Assembly: GCA_965227155.1 (NCBI GenBank)
Contig: OZ245731.1
Location: 1,178,001-1,242,000, forward strand
Origin: UBA6059 sp965227155
GTDB taxonomy: Bacteria; Bacteroidota; Bacteroidia; Cytophagales; Cyclobacteriaceae
Direction of reading: 5' to 3'
Length of the DNA stretch: 64,000 nt
Each line of letters opens with the position of its first letter. Within the stretch, counting starts at the first letter, position 1. Below are positions 46,048 to 55,243 of the stretch, piece after piece. The notes beneath the pieces were generated by a model. That model was not told where the DNA came from and did not search any database. It was given only the letters and a program-made list of their open reading frames with translations. Made by a program: the position numbers and the translations under genes.

Positions 46048-46320
46048 CTATTTAACCTCCTCAAAATCAACATATTCCCCGCCATCAAAATTTTTCTTTT
46101 TGCCTTTATCGGTTTGTTCTCCCGGTGCATAGTCAATACGTACATTTCCGCCCGAAGCATACCTACCATTACCATTGGTTTGGTACTGTTGCTGTTGCGT
46201 ATTAGCCTGCTTTTTATGTTGGGTCTGATAGGCACTGAGAAGGATAGTGCGGAAAATGAATCCACCTACTTTGTATACAACATATGCTATCAGGAAAACT
46301 ATTAAAAGGAATTTTAGCAT
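46048..46320 (-). CDS. DUF4834-like small membrane protein
   Basis: The 90-residue protein has an N-terminal membrane helix (LKFLLIVFLIAYVVYKVGGFIF), a Gln-rich middle (TQQQQYQTNGNG), and a polar tail ending NFDGGEYVDFEEVK. This is the DUF4834 pattern of Bacteroidota, function unknown. The conserved tail GGEYVDFEEV/I is the main clue. It is 12 bases downstream of carB on the same strand, so probably in one transcript. Confidence 0.8.
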   Translation of the reverse strand: MLKFLLIVFLIAYVVYKVGGFIFRTILLSAYQTQHKKQANTQQQQYQTNGNGRYASGGNVRIDYAPGEQTDKGKKKNFDGGEYVDFEEVK

Positions 46321-46332
46321 ATACTTCTAAAC

Positions 46333-49146
46333 TTATCTACTCAAATAGAAGTTTCGCTCCGAATAAATTTTAAGGAAATAATCATCCATAAGATCATCAA
46401 TGAAATAAATAGATTCACCTGTTGATTTCATTTCCGGCCCAAGCTCCTTATTCACATTTGGAAACTTATTGAATGAGAATACAGGCTCCTTAATAGCATA
46501 ACCATGCTTCCTGGGGTTGAAATTGAAGTCTTTGATCTTCTTTTCTCCCAACATCACCTTCGTAGCATAATTCACATAAGGCTCCTGATAAGCTTTGCAA
46601 ATGAAAGGCACTGTCCTGGATGCTCTGGGATTGGCTTCAATGATGTAAACCTTGTCATCCTTAATGGCAAATTGGATATTAATCAACCCAACCGTATTTA
46701 ATGCAAGGGCTATTTTATGCGTATATTCTTCAATTTGTCTAAGAACAAAGTCTCCCAGATTGTACGGTGGCAATACAGCATAGGAATCGCCGGAGTGGAT
46801 ACCTGCAGGTTCTATGTGCTGCATGATACCAATAATCTTTACCTCTTCGCCATCGCAAATGGCATCCGCTTCAGCTTCAATGGCACCTTCAAGAAAATGA
46901 TCAAGCAGAATACGCCCGTCCGTTTTCATTTTGAGCAGCTCCACCACATGCTGCTCCAGCTCCTTATCATTGATCACAATTTTCATCGATTGCCCACCCA
47001 GTACATAAGAAGGTCTTACGAGTAGTGGGTACCCTATCTCTTTTGATAATTCCAGTGCCTCATCAGCATTTTCTATGGTCCCATACTGTGGATATGGAAT
47101 ATTTTGCTCTTTCAGCAAGTCAGAAAAACTACCACGATCTTCTGCAAGATCAAGGCTTTCGAAGTTGGTACCAATGATTTTAATGCCATATCGATGTAGC
47201 TTTTCAGAAAGCTTCAAGGCGGTCTGTCCTCCAAGTTGTACAATTACCCCTATTGGGTTTTCATGGAGGATAATATCATAGATGTGCTCCCAGAAAACAG
47301 GCTCAAAATACAATTTGTCAGAGATGTCAAAATCTGTAGATACCGTCTCAGGATTACAATTAATCATTATGGTTTCATAGCCCATTTCGCGGGCAGCCAA
47401 CACACCATGTACACAGCAATAATCAAATTCTATACCCTGACCAATTCTGTTGGGACCAGAGCCCAGGACCACTATTTTCTTTTTATCGGATGGGTGGGAT
47501 TCATTTTCTTCGGCAAAAGTGCTGTAGAAATATGGAGTCTTGGCCTCGAACTCTGCTGCACAGGTGTCTACCATTTTGTAAACCCGCTGTATGCCCAACT
47601 CATTACGTTTGTCAAAAACCTTACTTTCAAGGCATTTCATTAAATGTCCCAGCTGCCTGTCGGCGTAGCCTTTTTCCTTGGCTTCAAGCAATAATTTTTT
47701 GGGAATAGTATCGATTGTGTGTTTTTCAATCTCATTTTCCAATAAGATCAACTCCTCAATTTGATGTAGAAACCAGGGATCTATTTTGGTAAGGTTGTAG
47801 ATTGTTTTGAAAGGAATGCCCAGCTTAAAGGCATCATAGATATGAAAAAGCCTGTTCCATGATGGATGCTCAAGGCTGTACAGGATCTTGTCCTGATCAG
47901 TCAATTCTTTACCATCTGCGCCAAGGCCATTTCTTTTTATCTCCAATGATTGACATGCCTTTTGCAATGCCTCCTGGAAGTTTTTGCCAATACCCATAGC
48001 TTCACCTACGGCCTTCATTTGCAAACCAAGGTGTCTGTCAGCGCCATGGAATTTGTCAAAGTTCCATCTAGGGATTTTCACAATCACATAATCGATGGCC
48101 GGCTCAAAAAATGCTGAGGTGCTTTTCGTGATTTGGTTCTCCAGCTCATCTAGGTTATATCCGATTGCCAGTTTAGCAGCTACTTTCGCGATAGGGTATC
48201 CTGTAGCTTTGGAAGCCAGCGCTGAAGAACGGCTCACCCTTGGGTTGATCTCAATACCTACGATCTCGTCATTTTCCGGGTTTACAGCAAATTGCACGTT
48301 ACATCCACCTGCAAACTCACCTATGCCATTCATCATTTTAATAGCCAGGTCTCTCATCTCCTGATATATAGTATCGGGCAGGGTCATGGCAGGTGCTACC
48401 GTGATGGAGTCACCGGTATGTACGCCCATGGGATCAAAATTTTCGATTGAGCAAATGATGATCACATTGCCATTGTTATCCCTCAATAGTTCAAGCTCAT
48501 ATTCTTTCCACCCTAGAATACTTTGCTCAACCAGCACCTCATGAATAGGTGATTCCGTAAGGCCATGCGTCAGTGCTTTGTCAAAATGCTCAGGGTCATG
48601 GACAAAACCACCGCCTGTACCACCCAAAGTATATGATGGCCTAATTACGAGAGGGAAACCAATTTCTTGTGCAATCTCCTTTCCTTTTAGAAAGGAAGTA
48701 GCCGTTTCGCCTTTGCATACATTCACGCCCAGCTCCTGCATTTTAAGACGGAATTTCTCACGGTTCTCGGTAGTTTCAATCGCATCGATATTAACACCGA
48801 TCATTTTCACACCATAATGATCCCAAATGCCCGCTTTATCACAATCTATTGCCAGGTTTAAGGCGGTTTGCCCACCCATAGTTGGAAGCACTGCATCAAT
48901 TTTGTGCTTTTCCAGAATTTCTTTGATAGACGATTTGGTCAATGGCTTTAGATAAATATTATCTGCTGTAACCTCATCTGTCATGATGGTGGCAGGGTTG
49001 GAGTTGATCAGGGTTACTTCGATGCCTTCTTCCCTTAGTGAACGGGAAGCCTGCGATCCTGAATAGTCAAACTCACAAGCCTGGCCAATAATAATAGGGC
49101 CTGAACCGATGATCAGTACAGATTTTATGCTTTTATCTCGTGGCAT
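46333..49146 (-). CDS. carB: Carbamoyl-phosphate synthase large subunit, lacking the MGS regulatory domain
   Basis: The 937-residue enzyme has two homologous ATP-grasp halves: SVLIIGSGPIIIGQACEFDYSG with LGGTGGGFVHD, and IVVLGSGPNRIGQGIEFDYCC with VLGGQSMKIV. INPRVSRSSALASKATGYPIA and EANPRASRTVPF are the matching metal-site segments. It makes carbamoyl phosphate from glutamine-derived ammonia, bicarbonate and two ATP for pyrimidine and arginine synthesis. E. coli CarB is about 1073 residues, with a methylglyoxal-synthase-like allosteric domain at the C-terminus; this one stops after residue 937, so UMP/ornithine control at that domain is absent. carA is not adjacent. Confidence 0.96.
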   Translation of the reverse strand: MPRDKSIKSVLIIGSGPIIIGQACEFDYSGSQASRSLREEGIEVTLINSNPATIMTDEVTADNIYLKPLTKSSIKEILEKHKIDAVLPTMGGQTALNLAIDCDKAGIWDHYGVKMIGVNIDAIETTENREKFRLKMQELGVNVCKGETATSFLKGKEIAQEIGFPLVIRPSYTLGGTGGGFVHDPEHFDKALTHGLTESPIHEVLVEQSILGWKEYELELLRDNNGNVIIICSIENFDPMGVHTGDSITVAPAMTLPDTIYQEMRDLAIKMMNGIGEFAGGCNVQFAVNPENDEIVGIEINPRVSRSSALASKATGYPIAKVAAKLAIGYNLDELENQITKSTSAFFEPAIDYVIVKIPRWNFDKFHGADRHLGLQMKAVGEAMGIGKNFQEALQKACQSLEIKRNGLGADGKELTDQDKILYSLEHPSWNRLFHIYDAFKLGIPFKTIYNLTKIDPWFLHQIEELILLENEIEKHTIDTIPKKLLLEAKEKGYADRQLGHLMKCLESKVFDKRNELGIQRVYKMVDTCAAEFEAKTPYFYSTFAEENESHPSDKKKIVVLGSGPNRIGQGIEFDYCCVHGVLAAREMGYETIMINCNPETVSTDFDISDKLYFEPVFWEHIYDIILHENPIGVIVQLGGQTALKLSEKLHRYGIKIIGTNFESLDLAEDRGSFSDLLKEQNIPYPQYGTIENADEALELSKEIGYPLLVRPSYVLGGQSMKIVINDKELEQHVVELLKMKTDGRILLDHFLEGAIEAEADAICDGEEVKIIGIMQHIEPAGIHSGDSYAVLPPYNLGDFVLRQIEEYTHKIALALNTVGLINIQFAIKDDKVYIIEANPRASRTVPFICKAYQEPYVNYATKVMLGEKKIKDFNFNPRKHGYAIKEPVFSFNKFPNVNKELGPEMKSTGESIYFIDDLMDDYFLKIYSERNFYLSR

Positions 49147-49185
49147 GGATGGAGATTTAGGTGGTTAGATTCGTGCAAATTGGGG

Positions 49186-49193
49186 CAAATTTA
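49186..49193 (-). promoter_or_regulatory. carB: Candidate -7 box of carB (TAAATTTG on the minus strand)
   Basis: Exact TAnnTTTG match 39 bases upstream of the carB ATG, in the gap after the lpdA terminator. No good -33 TTG is seen. Confidence 0.45.
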
Positions 49194-49286
49194 AAATAGT
49201 GAAGCTATAAGAGAAAGCATAGCTCCTACTTTATGTCTTCCACCATCAAGAAACTCCATGTAGGAGCGAATGAGGCCAAAATGAAG

Positions 49287-49328
49287 AAAAAAAAAGTCCC
49301 CATGGTAATTGATTAACCAGGAGGACTT
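49287..49328 (-). terminator. lpdA: Probable terminator of lpdA
   Basis: Two stacked stems (AAGTCC/GGACTT outside, TGGT/ACCA inside, with a small internal loop) lie 26 bases after the lpdA stop; an A run at 49287-49295 gives a T tract on the minus strand. Confidence 0.7.
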
Positions 49329-49353
49329 AAAAGAATTACATTTTGTAATTGAA

Positions 49354-50754
49354 TTAAATATGAATCGGCCTGTTTTCCGTTGCTGCCAAACATGCTTCTT
49401 TCACCGCTTCCATGTAAGTAGGATGTGCATGAGACATGCGGGACACATCTTCGGCAGATGCGCGGTATTCCATGGCCGTTACACCGGCGGCAATCATATC
49501 TGCAGCACGTGCACCTATGATATGCATACCTAAAATTTCATCTGTGTCTTTGTCGGCCAGCACCTTCACAAGGCCATCTAGATCCATACTTGCACGAGCC
49601 CTACCTAGCGCCTTGTAGGGAAACTTACCTACTTTATAAGCATGTTTCTTTTCCTTAAGCTCTTCTTCTGTATAGCCTACACTTGCCACTTCTGGCCAGG
49701 TATACACTACTCCGGGGATCAGTTTGTAATTAATGTGAGGTTTCTGTCCAACAAGCTGTTCTGCGACAAAGACACCTTCCTCTTCAGCTTTATGGGCCAG
49801 CATGGCGCCTTTCACCACATCACCTATTGCCCATACATTATCAACCGAGGTTCTTAGGTGCTCGTCAACTTCTACTCTTCCCCGATCATCAGTTTTTATA
49901 CCAACATTTTCCAGTCCAAGACCTTCAGTGTATGGTCTTCTACCTATGGAAACCAAACAATAATCGCCCTTCAGTTCCAGCGGCTCACCTTTGCTATCCT
50001 CAGCGGTTACGGTCACCTCCTTACCTTTTGGATTGACGCCAGTCACCTTATGCTTCAAATAGATATCAAAGCCCAGCTTCTTAAGCGCCTTTTGTAGCTC
50101 CTTACCCATAGTTGAATCCATGGAAGGAATAAGATTATCAAGGTATTCTACTACTGAAACTTTTGCTCCTAATCGAGCATATACCGAGCCTAGCTCCATA
50201 CCTATGACACCACCACCAATGATGATCATATGTTTTGGCACTTCCGATAGCTCTAAAGCTTCCGTAGAAGTAATGACCCTCTTTTTGTCAAGTTTGATAA
50301 ATGGAAGAGAGGCGGGTTTTGACCCGGTAGCTATAATCACTTTCTCGGACGTAATCTCCTGTTCCTTGCCGTCACCACCTTTAATCACGATGGTATTTTT
50401 ATCCTTAAATGATCCCAGACCATGATAAACCTCGATCTTATTCTTTTTCATCAAGAAGTCGATACCATTCACATTTTCCTCTACCACTTTACGCTTTCGC
50501 GCAATCATTTGCTTAAGGTTCACCTTTGGCTTAGGTATATCAATACCGTGCTCTTTGAATGTAACCTCAGCATTATGGAAATGCTCAGAAGAATCCAGCA
50601 ATGCCTTGGAGGGAATACATCCAACATTTAAGCATGTCCCCCCCAGTGTATTGTATTTTTCTATTATGGCTGTTTTCAGTCCTAATTGTGCACATCTGAT
50701 AGCAGCTACATAGCCGCCGGGGCCAGAACCAATCACAGTTACCTGATAATCCAT
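49354..50754 (-). CDS. lpdA: Dihydrolipoyl dehydrogenase (E3)
   Basis: The 466-residue flavoprotein has VTVIGSGPGGYVAAIRCAQLG, the redox disulfide GGTCLNVGCIPSK (Cys41, Cys46), the NAD motif IIGGGVIGMELGSVYARLG, WAIGDVVKGAMLAHKAEEEG, and the C-terminal HAHPTYMEA with the catalytic His. It reoxidises the lipoyl groups of the 2-oxoglutarate dehydrogenase E2. It lies 20 bases downstream of that E2, forming E1-E2-E3 in transcription order. Confidence 0.97.
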   Translation of the reverse strand: MDYQVTVIGSGPGGYVAAIRCAQLGLKTAIIEKYNTLGGTCLNVGCIPSKALLDSSEHFHNAEVTFKEHGIDIPKPKVNLKQMIARKRKVVEENVNGIDFLMKKNKIEVYHGLGSFKDKNTIVIKGGDGKEQEITSEKVIIATGSKPASLPFIKLDKKRVITSTEALELSEVPKHMIIIGGGVIGMELGSVYARLGAKVSVVEYLDNLIPSMDSTMGKELQKALKKLGFDIYLKHKVTGVNPKGKEVTVTAEDSKGEPLELKGDYCLVSIGRRPYTEGLGLENVGIKTDDRGRVEVDEHLRTSVDNVWAIGDVVKGAMLAHKAEEEGVFVAEQLVGQKPHINYKLIPGVVYTWPEVASVGYTEEELKEKKHAYKVGKFPYKALGRARASMDLDGLVKVLADKDTDEILGMHIIGARAADMIAAGVTAMEYRASAEDVSRMSHAHPTYMEAVKEACLAATENRPIHI

Positions 50755-50774
50755 CTATTTATAATTTATGTGAG

Positions 50775-52313
50775 TTATATACCAATTAATAGTCTTGTGG
50801 GATCTTCAAGCAGCTCTTTAATCCTTACCAGAAAGCTCACTGACTCACGACCATCGATGATTCTATGATCATAACTCAAAGCCACATACATGATCGGTCT
50901 TACCACAATTTCACCATTTTCTACCACAGGCCGCTCAACTATATTATGCATACCCAGTATAGCAGATTGAGGTGCATTAATAATAGGTGTAGATAGCATG
51001 GAACCAAAAATACCTCCATTGGTGATAGTGAATGTACCACCCGTCATTTCCTCAATGCTGAGTTTCCCATCTCTCGCTTTTGTAGCGAGGCTAATGATTT
51101 CTTTTTCAATCTGGTCGAAGCTCATCTTTTCTGCATTGCGGATCACCGGTACCACCAATCCTCTTGGTGTAGATACCGCAATAGAAACATCGCAGAAATC
51201 ACTGTAAACAAGTTCTTCCCCATCAATTTGGGCGTTTACTGCCGGCCATTCCTGTAATGCAACACATGCTGCCTTGGTGAAGAATGACATAAAGCCTAAG
51301 CCTACCTCATATTTCTCCTTAAACTTATCTTTATACTTCTTTCGCAGATCCATGATAGGCTTCATGTTCACCTCATTGAAGGTGGTAAGCATGGCCGTTT
51401 CATTCTTTACGCTGACTAATCTTCGGGAGATCGTTTTGCGCAAAGAGGTCATTTTCTGTCTTCTTTGGCCTCTATCACCCGTACTTACCGAAGGTGTCTG
51501 GGTAGCCTCTTTAGGCGCACTGGTAGCGGGTCTTTGAGTGCTCTGAGCCGGTTTTTCAGCTTTTAGGGCATCCTCTTTGGTTATGCGACCATCCACTCCG
51601 GTACCTTTAATATCTTCTACCTTGAGGCCCTTTTCCTCAATAATCTTTCTGGCTGCAGGTGAAGCATGCCCGGTAGCATAAGTTTCTGCCTCTGATGATT
51701 TTGAAGATTCTGCCGAAGGCGATGAATCAGTTGATGTAGCACCTTTAGAAGGAGCGCCTTCGGTTACTTCAATTTTACAAATCAGGGCGCCTATTTCTAA
51801 GGTGTCACCCTCTGAGGCTACATGGCGTAGTATACCATTGGCCTCAGCAGTAAGTTCGAAGGTTGCCTTATCAGACTCAATTTCGGCTATTACCTCATCA
51901 AGCTCAACGGTTTCTCCGTCACCTTTCATCCATGATGATATAGTAACCTCATTGATGGATTCACCTACGGTAGGCACATGCATTTCTTTTATTTCACCCG
52001 TAGGTCCACCATCTCCCTGAGTGCTGGTGGCAGGCTCAGATTGCTCAGATGGTTTATCATCGGTCTTTTCTCCAGTTGCGGATTCATCAATCTCACAAAC
52101 GACAGTGCCTATCTCTACGGTTTCTCCTTCTTCAACTTTAATGTGCAATTTGCCTGCTGCCTCGGCAGTAAGCTCGAAGGTAGCTTTGTCAGATTCTAAC
52201 TCTGCAATTACCTCATCCATTTCAACTACATCACCATCTTTTTTTATCCATTGGGCTATGGTAACCTCGTTGATTGACTCGCCTACGGCAGGTACTTTTA
52301 TTTCAAGGCTCAT
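50775..52313 (-). CDS. sucB: 2-Oxoglutarate dehydrogenase E2 (succinyltransferase) with two lipoyl domains
   Basis: The 512-residue protein has two N-terminal lipoyl domains with lipoyl-lysines at Lys43 and Lys149, each in ESDKATFEL. An acidic Ser/Pro/Thr linker, a peripheral-subunit-binding segment (HASPAARKIIEEKGL), another linker, and the catalytic domain follow. The catalytic domain ends with YVALSYDHRIIDGRESV. It transfers succinyl groups from lipoate to CoA. Bacterial SucB often has one lipoyl domain; two are found in some Bacteroidota. Its position between sucA and lpdA makes the substrate clear. Confidence 0.96.
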   Translation of the reverse strand: MSLEIKVPAVGESINEVTIAQWIKKDGDVVEMDEVIAELESDKATFELTAEAAGKLHIKVEEGETVEIGTVVCEIDESATGEKTDDKPSEQSEPATSTQGDGGPTGEIKEMHVPTVGESINEVTISSWMKGDGETVELDEVIAEIESDKATFELTAEANGILRHVASEGDTLEIGALICKIEVTEGAPSKGATSTDSSPSAESSKSSEAETYATGHASPAARKIIEEKGLKVEDIKGTGVDGRITKEDALKAEKPAQSTQRPATSAPKEATQTPSVSTGDRGQRRQKMTSLRKTISRRLVSVKNETAMLTTFNEVNMKPIMDLRKKYKDKFKEKYEVGLGFMSFFTKAACVALQEWPAVNAQIDGEELVYSDFCDVSIAVSTPRGLVVPVIRNAEKMSFDQIEKEIISLATKARDGKLSIEEMTGGTFTITNGGIFGSMLSTPIINAPQSAILGMHNIVERPVVENGEIVVRPIMYVALSYDHRIIDGRESVSFLVRIKELLEDPTRLLIGI

Positions 52314-52324
52314 TTTATTGTTGT

Positions 52325-55036
52325 TTATAATTCAAATGCTTTTTTAACTAATTCTTCCTGTTCTTTTCTATGAACTTTAGCAAAACCGGTAGCAGGAGAT
52401 GCACTGGCCCTTCTTGAAACCAGATCCAGCTGAAGGCCGGACACCCGAAGCATAAAGGTCCAGGCACCCATATTTTCAGGCTCTTCCTGTACCCATACCA
52501 GTTTTGGTGATTTGTATTGTTTTAGAATCGACTCTATCTGCTTTTTAGGGAACGGATAGAGCTGCTCTAGCCTTACAATTGCAGTTGTCTTGTCTTTAGC
52601 ATCTTGCTGCGCTTCCAAAAGGTCAAAATATACCTTACCAGTACAAAACAATACTTTTTTCACTTTTTTAGGGTCCACATAATCATCACCTATCACTTCC
52701 TGGAATCGCCCTTTTAGCATATCATCAGCAGGTGAGACCACTTTGGGATGGCGCAGCAATGATTTTGGTGAGAATACCACGCATGGTTTTCTAAATTCCC
52801 ATGTCACCTGTCTGCGTAGCAAGTGGAACAGGTTGGCAGGTGTGGTCAGGTCAACCACAATCATGTTTTCCTGAGCCGTCATCTGCAGGTAACGTTCCAT
52901 TCTGGCACTGGAATGCTCTGGTCCCTGACCTTCGTAGCCATGCGGCAATAACATTACCAGGCCATTCATACGCTGCCATTTGCTTTCCGCACTGGTGATA
53001 AACTGGTCGATCATCACCTGTGCACCATTTGAAAAGTCGCCAAACTGTGCTTCCCAAATCACTAAAGCATTGGGCGTGGCCATAGCATAACCATACTCAA
53101 ATCCTAAAACGCCGTATTCCGAAAGTAATGAATTGTAAATTCGGAAAGGCTCTTGTTTATCCTGAATATGGTTAAGGCTTGAGAAGGGTTCGTTGGTATT
53201 ACTATCGAACAATACTGAATGTCTGTGCGAAAAAGTACCTCGCTTTACATCCTGCCCTGACATGCGCACAATCTTACCTTCTGAAAGTAGCGAGCCATAC
53301 GCAAGCATTTCTGCATCAGCCCAGTTGAGTATTTTCTTTTCTAAAAAGTTAGCCTTTCTGTCTTTGAGTAATCGGTCTATTTGCTTTAAAGGCTTGAACC
53401 CTTTAGGCACTGTAATCAAAGCCTTGGCTACCTTGTCATACGTTTTTTGATCTATGCTTGTATCAGGAGAAACCTCAAAGTCCTCTGGTTTTGAACGACG
53501 CAAATGATCCCACTCCGCTTCAATTTTTTGTGGCTTGTATGGAATAGGTTTTTGCTTTACCTCATCCAGCCTGTCCTGCAGCATGGCCTTAAATTCCTTA
53601 TCTAAAGCCTTTGCTCTATCCTCGGTAATATCACCCCGCTCTACCAGTTTTTTCACATATATCTCTCGGGGATTTGGATGCTTGGCTATGATGTTGTAAA
53701 GCTTCGGCTGAGTAAATTTAGGCTCATCGCTTTCGTTGTGGCCATGACGTCTGTAGCCAAGCAAGTCAATAAAAAAGTCTTTATGGAATTTCTGACGGTA
53801 TTCTACCGCAAGTCTTGAAGCAAAAGCCACAGCCTCTGCGTCATCACCATTGACATGCAGTACCGGGGCATCCACAATTTTGGCCAGCTCTGTGCAATAA
53901 ATGGAAGATCTGGCGTCATCGTAATCTGTAGTAAAACCAACCTGGTTATTAATGACAACATGAATAGTACCACCAGTTCTGTAGCCATCAAGCAACGACA
54001 TCTGGATACATTCATATACTATGCCCTGCCCTGCTATAGCCGCATCTCCATGAATAAGTACGGGTATTGCCTTTCCAGCGTCACCTCTATACTCATCATC
54101 AATTTGAGCACGAGCATATCCCAATACTACAGGATCTACCGCCTCAAGGTGTGAAGGGTTAGGTGCCAGTTTCACATATATCTTCCGTCCGTTCCTTTCC
54201 AGATAACTTGAATAGCCGAGGTGATATTTCACATCTCCATCTCCCATGGTAAGATCAACTTCACTATTGCCTTCAAATTCTGCGAATATCTCCTGGTAGG
54301 TCTTGCCCATAATGTTCGCCAGCACATTGAGGCGCCCTCTGTGAGCCATACCTATGATAACCTCCTCAACTTCATACTCAGCTGCTTTAGAAATGATCGT
54401 GTCAAGTGCAGGTATTGTTGTTTCGCCACCTTCGAGCGAAAATCTTTTTTGCCCTATATACTTGGTGTGCAAGAAGTTCTCAAATACAACAGCCTCATTC
54501 AGCTTATTGAGAATCTGTTTTTTGGTTTCCAGGGAAGGCATGATATCCACCCCTTCAGTTTCAACTTTATTTTTAAACCAGCCAAATATTTCGGTATCGC
54601 GGATATGATTGAACTCATACCCGATGTGGCCAAGATATATGGTATCTAGCCTCTCAAGAATTTTCCTAAGCGTAGCTTTTCCTAAACCAATCTCAGAACC
54701 TATATCAAAGTGGTCATCCAGATCCTTTTCTGACAAACCGAAGTTATCAAGGTCAAGTCTAACATTATGCTTTCTTCGCTCTCTTACAGGGTTGGTATCA
54801 GATTTAAGATGTGCTCGGGACCTGTGAGCATAAATAAGGTTTCTAACACGAATTTCACGGTTGGATTCTGACGCTACCGGAGCACCATTGCTGCCAAAAT
54901 TTTGTGTGGCAAATTCAAATCCTTCGAAGAATTTTTGCCAACTTTCATCTACACTTTGCGGGTCATTCAGATATTGTTGGTACAAATCATCCAAATAATG
55001 ACCATGCGCATTGGATACATAGGAGAATTTATCCAT
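52325..55036 (-). CDS. sucA: 2-Oxoglutarate dehydrogenase E1
   Basis: The 903-residue thiamin diphosphate enzyme decarboxylates 2-oxoglutarate and transfers succinyl to the E2 lipoate. It starts with YVSNAHGHYLDDLYQQYLNDP, and has FLHTKYIGQKRFSLEG, GMAHRGRLNVLANIMGK, HGDAAIAGQGIVYE, NNQVGFTTDYDDARSS, and LLPHGYEGQGPEHSSARMERYLQM. All are signatures of SucA. The gap to sucB is 11 bases. It is divergent from rpsP. Confidence 0.97.
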   Translation of the reverse strand: MDKFSYVSNAHGHYLDDLYQQYLNDPQSVDESWQKFFEGFEFATQNFGSNGAPVASESNREIRVRNLIYAHRSRAHLKSDTNPVRERRKHNVRLDLDNFGLSEKDLDDHFDIGSEIGLGKATLRKILERLDTIYLGHIGYEFNHIRDTEIFGWFKNKVETEGVDIMPSLETKKQILNKLNEAVVFENFLHTKYIGQKRFSLEGGETTIPALDTIISKAAEYEVEEVIIGMAHRGRLNVLANIMGKTYQEIFAEFEGNSEVDLTMGDGDVKYHLGYSSYLERNGRKIYVKLAPNPSHLEAVDPVVLGYARAQIDDEYRGDAGKAIPVLIHGDAAIAGQGIVYECIQMSLLDGYRTGGTIHVVINNQVGFTTDYDDARSSIYCTELAKIVDAPVLHVNGDDAEAVAFASRLAVEYRQKFHKDFFIDLLGYRRHGHNESDEPKFTQPKLYNIIAKHPNPREIYVKKLVERGDITEDRAKALDKEFKAMLQDRLDEVKQKPIPYKPQKIEAEWDHLRRSKPEDFEVSPDTSIDQKTYDKVAKALITVPKGFKPLKQIDRLLKDRKANFLEKKILNWADAEMLAYGSLLSEGKIVRMSGQDVKRGTFSHRHSVLFDSNTNEPFSSLNHIQDKQEPFRIYNSLLSEYGVLGFEYGYAMATPNALVIWEAQFGDFSNGAQVMIDQFITSAESKWQRMNGLVMLLPHGYEGQGPEHSSARMERYLQMTAQENMIVVDLTTPANLFHLLRRQVTWEFRKPCVVFSPKSLLRHPKVVSPADDMLKGRFQEVIGDDYVDPKKVKKVLFCTGKVYFDLLEAQQDAKDKTTAIVRLEQLYPFPKKQIESILKQYKSPKLVWVQEEPENMGAWTFMLRVSGLQLDLVSRRASASPATGFAKVHRKEQEELVKKAFEL

Positions 55037-55157
55037 TTTAGAAGGGTATTTTTTTGATTGTCAAATCTATGTAATCTTTCCAACAAAGTAAAATCGTATA
55101 TTCGTATACACGAATATTTATCATCACCTTTCGAAAACAGTTATTTTATATTGGTCA

Positions 55158-55189
55158 TTGCATCCCTCAAACTATTTTTCCTATCTTTG
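55158..55189 (+). promoter_or_regulatory. rpsP: Promoter of the rpsP operon (TTG-N21-TATCTTTG)
   Basis: A TTG at 55158-55160 is 21 bases ahead of TATCTTTG (55182-55189), an exact fit to the Bacteroidota housekeeping promoter. It lies 55 bases before the rpsP ATG. This is the clearest promoter in the window. Confidence 0.7.
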
Positions 55190-55243
55190 CACTCCTTTTT
55201 AAAAATGTTAATGGACTCGATCCATATAAACACAAACTAAAAC

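Noticed and set aside
46014..46265. An 83-codon frame overlapping the DUF4834 gene on the same strand
   Set aside because: It is the shifted frame of the DUF4834 gene, which has the signal helix and conserved tail; the alternative has neither.
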